A DNA stretch of 64,000 nucleotides from positions 40,394,707-40,458,706 of the forward strand of contig OZ024736.1 in assembly GCA_964016875.1 (NCBI GenBank), written 5' to 3'. This DNA is from Fallopia convolvulus. Its lineage: Eukaryota > Streptophyta > Magnoliopsida > Caryophyllales > Polygonaceae. Below the pieces are notes generated by a model that was not told where the DNA came from, ran no database searches, and saw only the letters and a list, made by a program, of their open reading frames with translations. Positions 12,256 to 23,585 of this stretch are shown one piece after another; position 1 is the first letter of the stretch, and each line of letters begins with the position of its first letter. The position numbers were made by a program, and so were the translations under genes.

Positions 12256-12681
12256 TAGACTTTTCAAATGGGTCGGGTTCAAGCTTGAGTCAATCGAGTT
12301 CGGGTCAAAACGAGTCGTCGAATCGTTCAATTCACATGTTCAATCAGACCGGGTTATTATGGGTTCGGGTTGATCTAACGGGTACCGTACGATCGTCAAA
12401 TTTGTTAACTTTTATTTTGATGTTTATTAAAATAATTAATATTATAACATATTAAATAATAATAAAATAAATAATTTTATACAAACTTTATAATAATATA
12501 TTTAATTTTTAATTAAAATAATACTTTATCGGGTTGGTCGGGTCAACCCAACGGGTTAGTGACCCAACCCATTTTTTTCCGGGACAACCGGGTTCGGGTT
12601 ACTCATGACCCATTGATTTTAGGGTCGGGTTTCAACCCAAAAGACTACGGACGGGTCGATTTTTCGGGTTGGTCAAGTTTA
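12256..12681. mobile_element. hAT-like non-autonomous element, GGGTCGGGTT-rich
   Basis: Both arms are made of GGGTCGGGTT/GGGTTCGGGTT-type words around a very AT-rich core. The ends TAGACTTTTCAAATGGG (left) and, on the other strand, TAAACTTGACCAACCCG match only partly. No clear 8-bp target duplication was found; the right end runs into a TA microsatellite. The family call rests on likeness to the elements at 13.5 kb and 19.4 kb. Confidence 0.5.
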
Positions 12682-13460
12682 TATATATATATATATATAG
12701 GTTAATTTCCAAGCTATTTTTCAATCTATAACTATATATTAAAGTTGTCCCTTTTCGAGCCTCCAGAACGATTCTGGCCTCACCTCATATTTAAAAAATT
12801 AATTTTATTTCTATTATTATAACTTCTTTCTATTAAATTCTTTTTTAACTATTTAAATCTATCTCTAACATCAAGCAAATATCTATCCAATATAACAATA
12901 TCTTTTGAAAGATTCCTTATATAAGTATTTAAAATTAAAGATAAGATATTTCAAAATAAATATAAATTTTTTATCATAAATCTTTTAATGAATTTATTTA
13001 TAGATATATAGTGATTTTATTTTATAAAAAAATTAATGATAAAATTTATAATGTTTAAAATTAATAAAAATAGATAATAAAATATTTAATAAATATATTG
13101 AAATATTTGATAATTACTAATTTACGTACATGAAAAGTAATAAAATATGAAGAATATAATATTTGATTAAAAACTATACATTCTACGAATAATAAATTAC
13201 TTATATTAAAATTTATATTATATTTTAATTTATTAATATCCTAGTTATAATATTTATAAAATATCGAATCGTAGTCGTACATGGTATGATGGGTAAAACT
13301 AGTTTAGGTTAATTTTCGATCTTTTAGGTTGTCTTCCAAGGTGTCTTTTTCATTAAGATAATTTTTTTTAATCTTTACTCTATTTAATAAGAAAAAATAT
13401 TAATTTCCTAATTATTCATCGAAAGAATAAAATCTTATATCCTTTAATATATACTATTTT

Positions 13461-13935
13461 CTACCTGTCAAAAACTGACCTAACCCGCTAACCCGACCCG
13501 ACCCGCCCGATAATTTTAGTGTTAAGACCCGAAAATTTGAACCCGAAACCCGAAATAAACCGAACCCGCTACAACCCGAACCCGTTGGGTTGAAACCCGA
13601 ACCCGTTGGGTTGAAACCCGAAACCCCTTGGGTTGACCGATTTAGCTTATTTATAGAATTTTTTAAATTTATTTTGAAACTTATAATATATTTTATTATT
13701 AAAATAAATAAAAATAATATATTATAATTAAATATTATTATTTAATTAAAAATTATTTTTAATAATCATAAGAAAAAATGATATTTTAGACCCGCTGGTC
13801 AACCCGACCTGACCGAAAACCCGCTGTAACCCGACCCGATTGACCCGTGACCCATAACGACCCGGAACCCGATTTAACCCGAACCCGAAATGACTGAACC
13901 CGAACCCGCCCAACCCGACCCGATTGACAGGTCTA
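13461..13935. mobile_element. hAT-like non-autonomous element, ACCCGACCC-rich
   Basis: Same architecture as the element at 12.3 kb but in the opposite orientation: ACCCGAACCCG-type arms around an AT-rich core. Left end CTACCTGTCAA and inverted right end TAGACCTGTCAA agree at 9 or more of 11-12 positions. Flanks (CTATTTTC and TTCATTTT) resemble each other but no longer form an exact duplication. It ends about 370 bases before the STP start codon. Confidence 0.6.
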
Positions 13936-14210
13936 TTCATTTTCCTTTTGTTATTAATGTTTTTTTTTTAAATTTATTAGCATATTTTATATCTTATCAA
14001 TTTTATTTATTTAATATCTTATACGGATATATTCTTAAATCCATCAATATGCTATGTTTTACCATATTTTTTTTTTATTAACTATTTATCAAAGACAATA
14101 TCTTAGAACTATCCTAATGTAAGGGCCACAAAATTATTCAACGGTCTATCTTTCCTAAAATATGAATTGATTAATGATAGATAGATTTTGATAGAGCCTT
14201 GCTTGTAAAC

Positions 14211-14217
14211 TATATAA
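14211..14217 (+). promoter_or_regulatory. TATA box of the STP gene
   Basis: TATATAA, 87-93 bases upstream of the start codon, with a CT-rich leader between. Good position for the core promoter of this gene. Confidence 0.6.
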
Positions 14218-14303
14218 GCACAACACCCTTTCGACTTCTTACACATCCTCTGTTGTCTCCAAATTTCTTTGATCGATCCGAAATCTCTCTGAAGAAGAAA
14301 AAG

Positions 14304-16048
14304 ATGCCTGCCGTCGGAATAGCAGCTTCCACGGGGAAGGCGTACCCCGGAAAGTTGACGCCGTTCGTGATCGTGACCTGCATTGTTGCCGCCATGGGAG
14401 GCCTCATCTTTGGCTACGACCTCGGAATTTCAGGCAAAGATCGTACCTTTTTCCCGATCAATTTTATATATTGCTAACTAATATAATCTCTCTGGTTTTT
14501 AATTAATTCCACGAACTAACTCTGTTAATTGTTCGGATTGATTAGGTGGAGTGACGTCGATGCCAATGTTTCTTAATAAGTTCTTCCCGTCGGTGTACCG
14601 GAAAGAAACAGACGATAAATCGACGAATCAGTATTGCAAATTCGACAGCCAAACGCTGACGCTGTTCACCTCCTCCCTTTACGTAGCGGCGCTATTGTCT
14701 TCCCTGGTGGCGTCCACCATCACCCGCAAGTTCGGGCGAAAACTATCTATGCTTTTCGGTGGTCTCCTCTTCTTCGCCGGTGCTATCATCAACGCCACAG
14801 CCAAGGACGTCGCCATGCTCATCATCGGCCGCATTCTCCTCGGCTTCGGTGTCGGTTTCGCTAATCAGTCGGTGCCGCTCTACTTGTCGGAGATGGCCCC
14901 GTACAAATACAGAGGGGCCCTCAACATCGGATTCCAGCTGTCGATCACCACCGGGATCCTGGTGGCCAACGTCCTCAACTACTACTTCGCCAAGATCCAC
15001 GACTGGGGATGGAGGCTGAGCCTGGGCGGCGCAATGGTCCCGGCTGCCATCATCACCATCGGCGCCCTCGTCCTCCCGGACACCCCCAACTCCCTCATCG
15101 AGCGTGGCCGCCACGACGAGGCCGCCTCCCGGCTCAAGCGCATCCGAGGCGTCGACGACGTCTCCGAAGAGTTGTCCGACCTGGTCGCGGCCAGCGACGC
15201 CTCGAAGGCGGTGGAGAGCCCCTGGAGAACCCTCCTCCAGAGGAAATACCGGCCCCAGCTCACGATGGCCATCGCCATCCCTTTCTTCCAGCAGCTCACG
15301 GGGATCAACGTCATCATGTTCTACGCTCCCGTCCTCTTTAAGACGATCGGATTCGGCGACAACGCCTCCCTCATGTCCGCCGTCATCACCGGAGCCGTCA
15401 ACGTCGGCGCCACCCTGGTCTCCATCTACGGCGTCGATCGTTGGGGCAGAAGGTTCCTCTTCCTCGAGGGCGGCGTGCAAATGCTTATTTGCCAGGTACG
15501 TAACTAATCCACTGAGTTATATACTAGTTTTAGATATGGGATAGACGTTTTAACAATTTTACCTAATTTGTTTTGTTTAGATCATAGTGGCGGTGTTAAT
15601 TGGAGTCAAGTTCGGAGTCAAGGGGGTGGCAGACAACTTGCCAAAGTGGTACGCGGTAGCGGTGGTGCTCTTCATCTGCATCTACGTGGCAGCGTTTGCG
15701 TGGTCGTGGGGCCCGCTAGGGTGGTTGGTCCCCAGTGAGATCTTCCCGCTGGAGATCCGATCGGCCGCCCAGAGTATCACCGTCTCCGTCAACATGTTCT
15801 TCACGTTCGTGGTGGCGCAGGCGTTCCTGATGATGCTCTGTCGTCTCAAGTTTGGGCTCTTCCTCTTCTTCGGCTTCTTTGTTATGGCCATGTCGCTCTT
15901 CGTCTACTTTCTTGTTCCGGAGACGAAGGGGGTCCCCATTGAAGAGATGAACATGGTGTGGAAGAACCACACCTTCTGGGGGAGGTTTATTCCCGACGAC
16001 GACGATGCTGTTAATCTCGAGTTGGGTCTTGCTAAGACCGTGTATTAA
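14304..16048 (+). CDS. STP-family sugar/H+ symporter (hexose transporter)
   Basis: Plasma-membrane proton-coupled monosaccharide uptake carrier of the major facilitator superfamily. Exons 14304-14433, 14546-15495 and 15581-16048 give 515 residues, the usual STP length, with about 12 membrane helices. Motifs in order: [99 protein letters not shown]. The first intron must start with GC (CAG|GCAAAG) to keep GISGGVTSM in frame; the other two junctions are standard. Exon 2 is very GC-rich, which creates long shadow frames on the minus strand. STP is sure; which member and which hexose is not. Confidence 0.95.
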
Positions 16049-16816
16049 CTTGGCATTATTAAATTGAAACAATTGTGTTTTGATTAGTTTTTCGGCCAAA
16101 GATAGTACGTGTCTTGTGTTGTATATAATTCGGTAGTTTGTAATTAGTTGGACGTGTGTAATTAGTACGTTTTGTGCTTGTTTTTTTTTTTTGTAGTTAA
16201 TTTGATTTTCTTATTGTGTCCATCGGTGTTTTTCTTTTTTTGGTAGAACCATCGGTGTTTTTCTGAGATTGTTGATGTGAAGTGCCTTAATGCGAGTCTT
16301 AGGCAATAACCTGACAGTTTCATTGACCATGGTTGCTCTTTTTAATTGCAATACATGCTTATTTTAAGGTTTTCCTCATCTGAAATCATCCATTCAGGTT
16401 AATTTCATGCCTAAACTTTGTCAACCACTATGTATTGATGTATTGTATAGTGTATACACGTACATGTACTCGCTCAAACGAAAACGGAAGTGTTAATTTT
16501 TCCAAAAAAAAAAACGGAAGTGTTAGCTGGCTACCACATTTTAGGGGTCACCAATGCATTGAGCTTTCTACCCCTATAACCCACTCTAGAAAGATCGTAT
16601 CTTTCAATTGCAATTCCATGTTCTCTACCACATTCTATGGGTTTTATATTATTAATCAGCTGTGTATGTGTGGATTTCAACTGCTGTTTTTCTGCATCAT
16701 CATATCATGTATGTTTGTATTCGTATCTTTCAATTGCAATTCCATCTTCTCCAATGTTTGATCAGGCTGCAGGAGCAGTCCCGTAATTAGCCATGAGTAA
16801 CCTTGTAGGGCTGGCA
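16049..16816. other. Intergenic DNA with shuffled Y14 3'-flank pieces
   Basis: STP 3' UTR followed by non-coding DNA. The words CCTTAATGCGAG and CTTTTTAATTGCAATACATGCTT (16285-16362) match the Y14 downstream flank, suggesting that more than exon 3 was moved here. The word ATCTTTCAATTGCAATTCCAT occurs twice (about 16599 and 16725). Confidence 0.55.
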
Positions 16817-16981
16817 GTTGTGCGTTAAGTAAGTACGACCAGTTTGAGGAAGCACAACTTGCTATAAAAACAATGAATGGAGCTGAACTTCTTACTCAGA
16901 CCATTATTGTAGATTGGGCATTCAGCAATGGCCCATACAGGAGGACTAAAGGGAGAAGGTTTGTCTCTTGACTCTTCGCAT
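16817..16981 (+). pseudogene. Displaced copy of Y14 exon 3
   Basis: Nearly identical to 8420-8580: the end of the Y14 RRM ([33 protein letters not shown]) plus about 22 bases of intron 3 after the donor. The first 20-odd bases are diverged. Because intron sequence is included and no poly(A) follows, this is a genomic duplication and not a retrocopy. It has no start, no partner exons and no promoter of its own, so it should be non-coding. Few differences from the parent suggest it is recent or kept similar by gene conversion. Confidence 0.9.
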
Positions 16982-17187
16982 TGCTGAATGCTGCGCTTCT
17001 CTCACAAACCCCTATCCTTTATTATTTTATTTTTCAAATATAAAGTCGGGATGCACTATTTTTATACAAAAGTTAATTTAAGCTAATGGATAAGGGTTTC
17101 ACCCTATTTATATTGGTAATTTTTCTTGTGATTTTTCAATGTGGGATGAAACTTTCATTCTCAACATCTATTTTCATCACACTCTCC

Positions 17188-17210
17188 TCAAGTGTAACTA
17201 TTACACTTGA
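17188..17210. repeat. Short perfect hairpin
   Basis: Ten-base arms (TCAAGTGTAA and its complement) around the loop CTA. It lies in a non-coding stretch 3' of the GH17 gene. Function unknown. Confidence 0.6.
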
Positions 17211-17436
17211 GCCTGATCCAGTTGACATTTGACAAATCTTTAAGGGCGGCTACCTCTTGATCAAACGGACACTTCACCCTAGTTTGATTTTTGCCTTAAG
17301 GCTAGCTTGCCTGCCAGAAAACGACCCCAAGATCGGACCTGCGCTTTGATATCAACTTGAATCTAAGAATGAGATCCAATTCAGCAAAGTTCTTGAAGAA
17401 CACGAAAGAGCTAGAACACATACATTCTATTACGAG

Positions 17437-17476
17437 GGTTCACTCTGTTATTAACGCGGAAATAACAGAGTGAACC
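17437..17476. repeat. 16-bp perfect inverted repeat
   Basis: Arms GGTTCACTCTGTTATT at 17437-17452 and its exact complement at 17461-17476, loop of 8 bases. It sits about 120 bases past the GH17 stop codon, so it could lie in that gene's 3' UTR or be the remnant of a short foldback element. Confidence 0.75.
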
Positions 17477-17597
17477 GAACTTGATATGTTAAAACATGAT
17501 TTCTACAAGTGTTGCTAGTAGTCTTGTGTAAAAACAAAAAAAAATAAAAAATAGCGCACCAATGTTACTGTATTTGGAGTTTTGATTAGCGAGGGGG

Positions 17598-18719
17598 TTA
17601 GTCATAGCACAAGTAGCCCAAAAGATTTGGGGCGGCGAAACGAATCCCGTACTTGTTCTGTTGATCCGGAGTGAAAAGGCCGAAGTGTTGCTCCACCTCA
17701 TCGCCCTGCTTGTAATCCTCGTCAAACATGGCAAACAGGTAAGTCTCCAGCGCCTGCCCCTGCTTCTTGGGGGTCCCACCCGCCACGTGTCCAATCAAGT
17801 TCTTGTAGTACGTGCCGGCGTTATCGGAGGTGGCCACGTCGGTGCCCTGAGACGGCCACCCGCTCTCGGAGACCACGATCCCAACGCCGCTGCCGCCGGC
17901 CTTCTCCATGGCGGCGTAGAAGGAGTCGACGAGGGCGTCGAAGAGGTTCTGGTAAGCGAGGCCGTTGCCGGAGTCGGTGAATTGGGTGCCGGATTTGGTG
18001 AAGAGGGCGTACTGGAGGCTGATGCTGCCGCTGTTGTCGATGAGGCTGAAGTAAGGGTAGATGTTGGCGAGCAGAGGAGAGCCGTTGGATTTGAGGAAGT
18101 TGACGATGGGAGTGGTGTAATTAGCGTTGGATCCAAAGTCGCTGTTGGACGGAGGGAAGGTGTTGCTTAACAGCGAGGGTTTCACGGCCGTGGAGACCTT
18201 GATGTGGGAATCCGCAAGGGCATTTTGGACATTTCGCATGGCCGGGAGCACGAACTGGGCGTCGGCGTCCTCGGGCATGACCTCGTTCCCAACCGCGATG
18301 TACTTGATGTTGGAGGCTTAGGGGACCACGTTTTTGCGGACCCACTGGGCCGCTGCTGAGGCGTCCGAGCCCAATGACTGAAGAACGTCACCGTTGGGTA
18401 CGTCGAGTATTATGGTTATCCCGGATCCCTGGAGGGCCTGGAGAGCGTCTTGGTCAGGGGAGTAGAGTCGCATTTTCGATATCCCGTTTGAGTTGTAGAG
18501 GCTTACGACGTCCTGCGCCGATGGCAGATTGCCTCCGTTCCTCCCAAAGAACACCCCTATATTCTTCTGTGCATCTGCAACTTTGCAATTGGCATGATAT
18601 TAATCGAAATTAATTATTTAGGTTACAAAATTGGAATGATATATACGTAATTGGATGTACTTACTCCTTAACTTGGCAGAGAGCACCAGGAGTGAAAGCA
18701 GCAGCAAGGCAGAAGCCAT
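17598..18719 (-). pseudogene. GH17 beta-1,3-glucanase with a premature stop
   Basis: Secreted glucan endo-1,3-beta-glucosidase (PR-2 type), which cuts callose or fungal glucan in the apoplast. Two minus-strand exons, 18665-18719 and 17598-18574, give 344 codons, the usual family length. There is a signal peptide (MASALLLLLSLLVLSA-like), the mature start NAQKNIGVFFGRNG, the acid/base motif GNEV, the nucleophile motif SESGWPSQG, and the end FAAPNLLGYLCYD. Codon 104 (18318-18320) is TAA, between VRKNVVP and ASNIKYIAVGNEV. No frameshift is present and everything else is intact, so this is a recent nonsense allele or a sequencing error. Truncation before both catalytic residues would abolish activity. 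Confidence 0.88.
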
Positions 18720-19434
18720 GGTAAACACTAAACAATGGCGCCGTTCACACTAGCTGCAGCTTCAACAGCTATAAGAACTAGTCAAATTGCTAGCTATGTA
18801 CTACTACTAGTCCATTTTTTTTTATTTTTTTTGGGCAGCTACTAGTCCAATTTTCCAAAAGCTAGACAAACAAGATTTTTCAAAGTGTGGCCTGGCCATA
18901 TAATCTTATACAAACTTGACCAAAAAATACATTCCCATGAACTAAAAAACAATGCTAAAATTGACATCTGCCTAATCATCCCCCATCGCGGGTCCAGACT
19001 CCAGACACAAGACTCTCAACTCTCAATTAATCGATCGATAGCTCCATTCTACCACTTGGATTTGTATATATTCCCCAATCCCCATTGTACACGTTATATA
19101 GAATACGGAGTATTGGTTGAATACGGAGTATTAATTACTGTATTGTACTTGACTCCATCAGCCAACTATTTTTAGCAACTAGGACTAGGAGGTTAAGGAT
19201 TTAACCATCTGTTGGATGATGATGGTATGAATATTTTTAATACTCCGTATTTGTTAAATTTTAAAATGTATATAAATTTATAAGCAAGGAGTAATTATAA
19301 TTATAATGCTGAATATATTTGTAATTGTTAGTGTATAAAAATTTGTTTAAATATGCTGGTTGAATACTCTCTTCTTTACCTTCCATTTCAAGTTTATCTT
19401 CAACCTAGAACTTGCAAAACAATGGACAAAGAGG
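18720..19434. other. Upstream region of the GH17 gene
   Basis: Promoter-side DNA of the minus-strand GH17 gene, AT-rich with short TACTCCGTA-type words (19100-19260). No gene seen. No clear TATA box could be fixed. Confidence 0.5.
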
Positions 19435-19442
19435 GCGGAGAC

Positions 19443-20103
19443 TAGGATTGTCCAATGGGTCGACCCGTTGACCCGTAAAAAAATTAAAGTCGACCCGTCA
19501 CCCGACGCGCAACCCGTAAAACGGGTTACGGGTCGGGTTACGGGTTGACCCGTTTAACCCAGTCAAACGGGTCAAAATTGACCCTTTTCGATCCGTAAAA
19601 TTGACCCTTTTTGACCCATTTAACCCGTAAACTTTTATCTTCCTTTCACTTACTATAAAAATATATTTTTATCTTTATTTTTTTAATATTACGGGTCAAC
19701 CCGTAATCCGACCCGTAACCCGTAAACTAAAAAAACCTCGACTCGTTACCCAACCCGTAAACTAAAAAAAATTGACCCGTAACCCGTAAAATTACGGGTG
19801 GGTCGGGTCAGGTTACGGGTCAACCTGTTAGGAATGTGTAATATAGGAAAAATATGGGCATAATTTGTAAATAGGCCAAAAGCCTATAAATGCTTAGACA
19901 TATTCACTTGTACTGATATCGGAGAATTAATGAAAATCATATTTCCCTTTTATCTCTTTCTCCTACTACTTCTCTGCAACTTCCCTTTTCCCTAATCTTC
20001 TTCCTTAATTTCTCTCTTCTCTACTTTAATCTCTATCAATTTCCTTTCTAATTCTCTTGATCCATTTCGGGTCATTACACAACCCACCCGTTGCACAGCC
20101 CTA
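19443..20103. mobile_element. hAT-family non-autonomous element with nested solo LTR
   Basis: Ends TAGGATTGTCCAATGGGT (left) and, inverted, TAGGGCTGTGCAACGGGT (right), 14 of 18 identical. GCGGAGAC flanks it exactly at 19435-19442 and 20104-20111, the 8-bp duplication typical of hAT. The arms are rich in GGGTCGGGTTACGGGTT words. No transposase. The element proper is about 400 bp, because 254 bp of it (19826-20079) is a later insertion. A diverged relative lies at 23.2 kb. Confidence 0.9.
19826..20079. mobile_element. Solo LTR nested in the hAT element
   Basis: Begins TGTTAGGAATGTG and ends GGTCATTACA (TG...CA), 254 bp. CAACC occurs immediately on both sides (19821-19825 and 20080-20084), an exact 5-bp LTR-type target duplication. 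A CTATAAAT word near 19884 could be its TATA box, followed by a pyrimidine-rich 3' half. No internal region is left, so unequal recombination between two LTRs is the likely origin. Superfamily unknown. Confidence 0.85.
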
Positions 20104-20859
20104 GCGGAGACCCCCTAATCCACCTCTGATGCCTAAGTCAGAAGAGCAATCGTCGATAGAATGTCGAGGTAAAGGACAAGACTTGCGTTGGAGCTCACCT
20201 AGCGAATATGAGGTGCTCATCATACATGGCGATGACATGAATTTATAATGGAGAGGGAGAGAGAAAGTCGAAAACTCTATCTCTAAGGGCGGGACGATAA
20301 TGCTCCAGGCCCAATAAGCGATTTCTTACTCCCCAATCCAAGTGAAAATTCTATCTTTCGGCTAAGGTAGAATCCTTCATCATAACGAATAACCATCAAA
20401 TTTAAATTTATAATAAAATACTTAAAGATAGAAAAGCATAATAAATAAAAATACTTTTATGGCAGATAAAAGCGAAAATAACTATGACGATTAATTTTAC
20501 CCACTTACAAATGTTCCACTTAGGTGTTAGTTACGTTAGAACGCAACTAAGACATAAGTATTGTAGGTCCTACACAAAGTGGTCGTGCGGATTAGTCAAC
20601 GGGTTTCCCTAGCGTGCGTATTCGTATACTCATGAGCGAGTATCATGAGATCTTTTGCTACTCTACATACGCACATATGTAGAAGTCTATTAATGCGATG
20701 AATTAACGTCGCACTATTTTTTTTAATGAAAGACTCAAACTATTGTAAAAACTGACTTTTATTAAAAATAAATATGAATGCCATGATCTTAAGGACAGAA
20801 ATAATGAATGGAAAAGAAAAACCTAAGGGCTTCATCAAAACCATGTGGGAAAAAGAGTG

Positions 20860-23110
20860 CCTTATTTACATGCATTTCATAATCCCGAGATCCCTGCGCT
20901 GGGAAATACAAGTGACTGCAATCGCCCCGCACGGGCCGCGATCGTGGCTCTTCCCTTGAGAAGGAGGATCACTCTCAGCTTTAGGTCCCCGGTCGCGGTC
21001 TCTAGCTCCGCGATCGCTGTTTCGCCTCAGAGATGGAGCAATCCTCACTGAACCAGATCCGCGATCGCAGTTACGCTCATGGTCCTTGCTTCTCGGCTCG
21101 TTTTTAACTCTCTACATGAACTTTGTTTTAGGGTGATTTCCCTTAGAACACATATGCGCTTCCAGCTGGTTAGCCCGATTCCGGACTATAGCATCTTCAT
21201 TCTTGTATGTCGTCGAGATTGTTTGAACGACCTCAATTTGTTTCTTTCTCGGCTCTTCACTGTCTTTTAGTTCATTTTTCTCAATGTACTCACAAAAAGT
21301 ACCCTTCTTCAACCAAACCTTCAAGGCATTATTTAAAGTGCTCACAATCTTCAGTCATGTACCCCCCGTACCCTATGGTACATGTAATATTTCTGGATTA
21401 GGATATCGTCTTCTGGTCACTCATCCCGAGATGGATACCGAAAGTAGATCTCATGCTTGATGCGTCGTAGAATCTTATAGATTAGGATGTTGAAGGTTGT
21501 GTAGACGGTAGACCGCTCCATCCTATTCTCTCGACGAGTGTGTATATTACCTAAAGCTCCCATTCGAAGGACGGTGGGGCTTTCAAAGTGGAGAGGGCGA
21601 CTTCCCTCTTGTCATGTAGCTAGCTTCTTCCAAGCGCACATATTGGTGGACGCGTTGTTGAAGCTCAACAATGATGAAAGGGAGACGAAGTGTCAAGTCT
21701 TCCCTTAGCTTGCTCTAAAAGGGGATTGCCTTTTTAAAGGCGGTAATTGCGGTCTTCTCATCACATCCGTCTATCTCGGCGCAGCACTCCATAAAACGAT
21801 TGGCGAAGCGGCGCAAGCTTTCGCTTTTATCTTTCCTAAGGCCGAAGAGTGTGTCTAGAGACACTGCACTAATGTCTATGTAGTGCCTCACGAACTCAAT
21901 GGCAAGTTGATTCCATGATTGGATTGATCCGGACTTCAAACTTAGAAACCACTTTAATGATCCCTTATTATGGCTACCTGTAAACATCTTGCACATTATA
22001 GCATCTTCGGATACCGATAATGCCATCTTGTGAGGTAAAACGACTATGTGGTTCACGGGGTCTGAATGTCCATCGTAAAGAGTGAATTATGGCAAAGAGA
22101 ACTTTGTTGGAGGCTTGGCGTGTTCTTGAGCCGATTGTAAGGTCCAACCTTGCGCTCTTAAAAGATCAAGCAAGCTCCTTTTAGTGCGCCTAAATGCTTG
22201 ATCTTCTCCTTCACGCCTTTCGTTGCTCTCACTCGGACGTCGACTACGTCGTCTCTTCTTCTAACTGCCCCGGTCATGAGTTGACTTGGGTCTTTTGGAC
22301 GGGTCGTAGTGATCTGAGTCACGCTCGTGCGATTTCTCGCGTTGATCGCTTCGGTCACGGTCGTCATTAGGGCTGCCGTGATCGCCGCCAAATCTCTTGC
22401 GGTTGCAACTAGACTAGTCGCGCTCGTGGCTAGGGCTTCCACGCCCACGGTGGTTTCCACGGTCGTCGGAACTCTCCGAGTCACCCGATGTTGAGTCGCT
22501 AGACTAGGGGTAGTCCGCGGCTCAAGTCCTCTTACGTGGGTGCAATTCGTGCTTCTTGCCCTTTCATCAAACTTCTAGGCGCTCTGCGATTGCTTTCGTA
22601 ATCAACTTGCATCTCTTTTGACTCGTCAGTGCTTACTGGCTCATGACCATGGTAGTTATGGACGAAATCGATAACGCTAGTGAGTCATCGACTCGTCTTT
22701 TCGATTGCCGATTTGTTGACGGGGCGCTTGCCTTGAACCTTATCCAAGGTTTGCTTCAATCTAGCGATCTCTTCGAAGGCTTGGACCCGACGTGGCTCAA
22801 TTGATCATGCTCGTAGCGTGGGTTGACAAAATTAGGGTTTCGTTCTCGGTTTTGATTCGACGCAGGTTCTTAGATACGTAACTGCATTCGTCCGCGGTCG
22901 CGGATCTCTTGTTCGCGGTTACGATCTGTGACCGTAGTTACTTGTCCTGGTTCGTGCGATGGCCCACGACCCTGTAAACTTTGATTGCTCTCGGATTCAG
23001 CAACACGCAATGTTGAGTACCATACGCGGTCAAACACATGAGATTCGGACCGTGCTTGTGCGATGAACAGTCCGGTTTGCGAGAGGGGTCGGTTCACGAT
23101 TCAAGTCGTC
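20860..23110 (-). mobile_element. Ty3/gypsy (Tat-like) gag relic
   Basis: Minus strand. The clearest part is the capsid-type retrotransposon gag domain at 21715-22056 (MALSVSEDAIMCKMF, LKSGSIQSWNQLAIEFVRHY, FANRFMECCAEI). Upstream of it (22160-22480) is a charged, Arg/Asp/Ser-rich stretch. Downstream near 21360 a frame reads HMTEDCEHFK, as in the C-terminal gag of plant Tat/Athila elements, followed by YIEKNELKDSEEPRKKQ (21270-21320). Stops and frame changes break it repeatedly. No protease or polymerase was recognised and no LTR pair could be assigned, so the limits are approximate. Confidence 0.7.
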
Positions 23111-23179
23111 TTCAAGCAAGGCGCCTTGCTCGGTACGCGCTAGGTTCCGATCTTCCGAGCGAATATCGGACTTCGCGCG

Positions 23180-23425
23180 ATGTCAAATAGGTCAAATTGA
23201 TCAGTTTGACACGTTTGACTCGTAAATTCTATTTATCCCTTTCACTAACTACACCAATAACATTTTACTTTTATTTTTTAATATTACGTGTCAACCCTTA
23301 ACCCGACCCGTAATCCGTAAACTAAAAATTTTGACCTGTTACCTGACCTTAACCCGTAAATTTAAAACAAAATCTAATCAATTACCCGTAAAATTTTGGA
23401 CAATTCGATCCGTGTTGGACAACAT
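23180..23425. mobile_element. Relic of the 19.4-kb hAT family
   Basis: Diverged match to the middle and right arm of the element at 19443-20103. Shared features are GTCAAA-GGTCAAA words, a CTTTCACT(T/A)ACTA stretch, an AT-rich core, then TCAACCC-TAACCCGACCCGTAATCCGTAAAC. The outer ends and the target duplication are lost. Confidence 0.6.
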
Positions 23426-23585
23426 AAATTAAAGTTACTTTTATAATCGGTCGTGCATGGCACGACTATATATGACTTGAGAATTATTATTTAATTATTG
23501 TAAAAACTTAAAACTTATATAATATTAAATTTTATGAATTTATATCCATAACAATTGAATAATAGAGATTACGTTCTAATATGAC

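Noticed and set aside
14743..15480. 245-codon open frame on the minus strand within the STP gene
   Set aside because: It is a shadow of GC-rich STP exon 2; its composition is Asp/Glu/Gly/Val-rich, it has no domain, and the plus strand is unequivocally STP.
17085..17480. Possible TRIM or short LTR element (degenerate initiator-tRNA-like site near 17340)
   Set aside because: No pair of direct repeats and no target duplication could be found around it.
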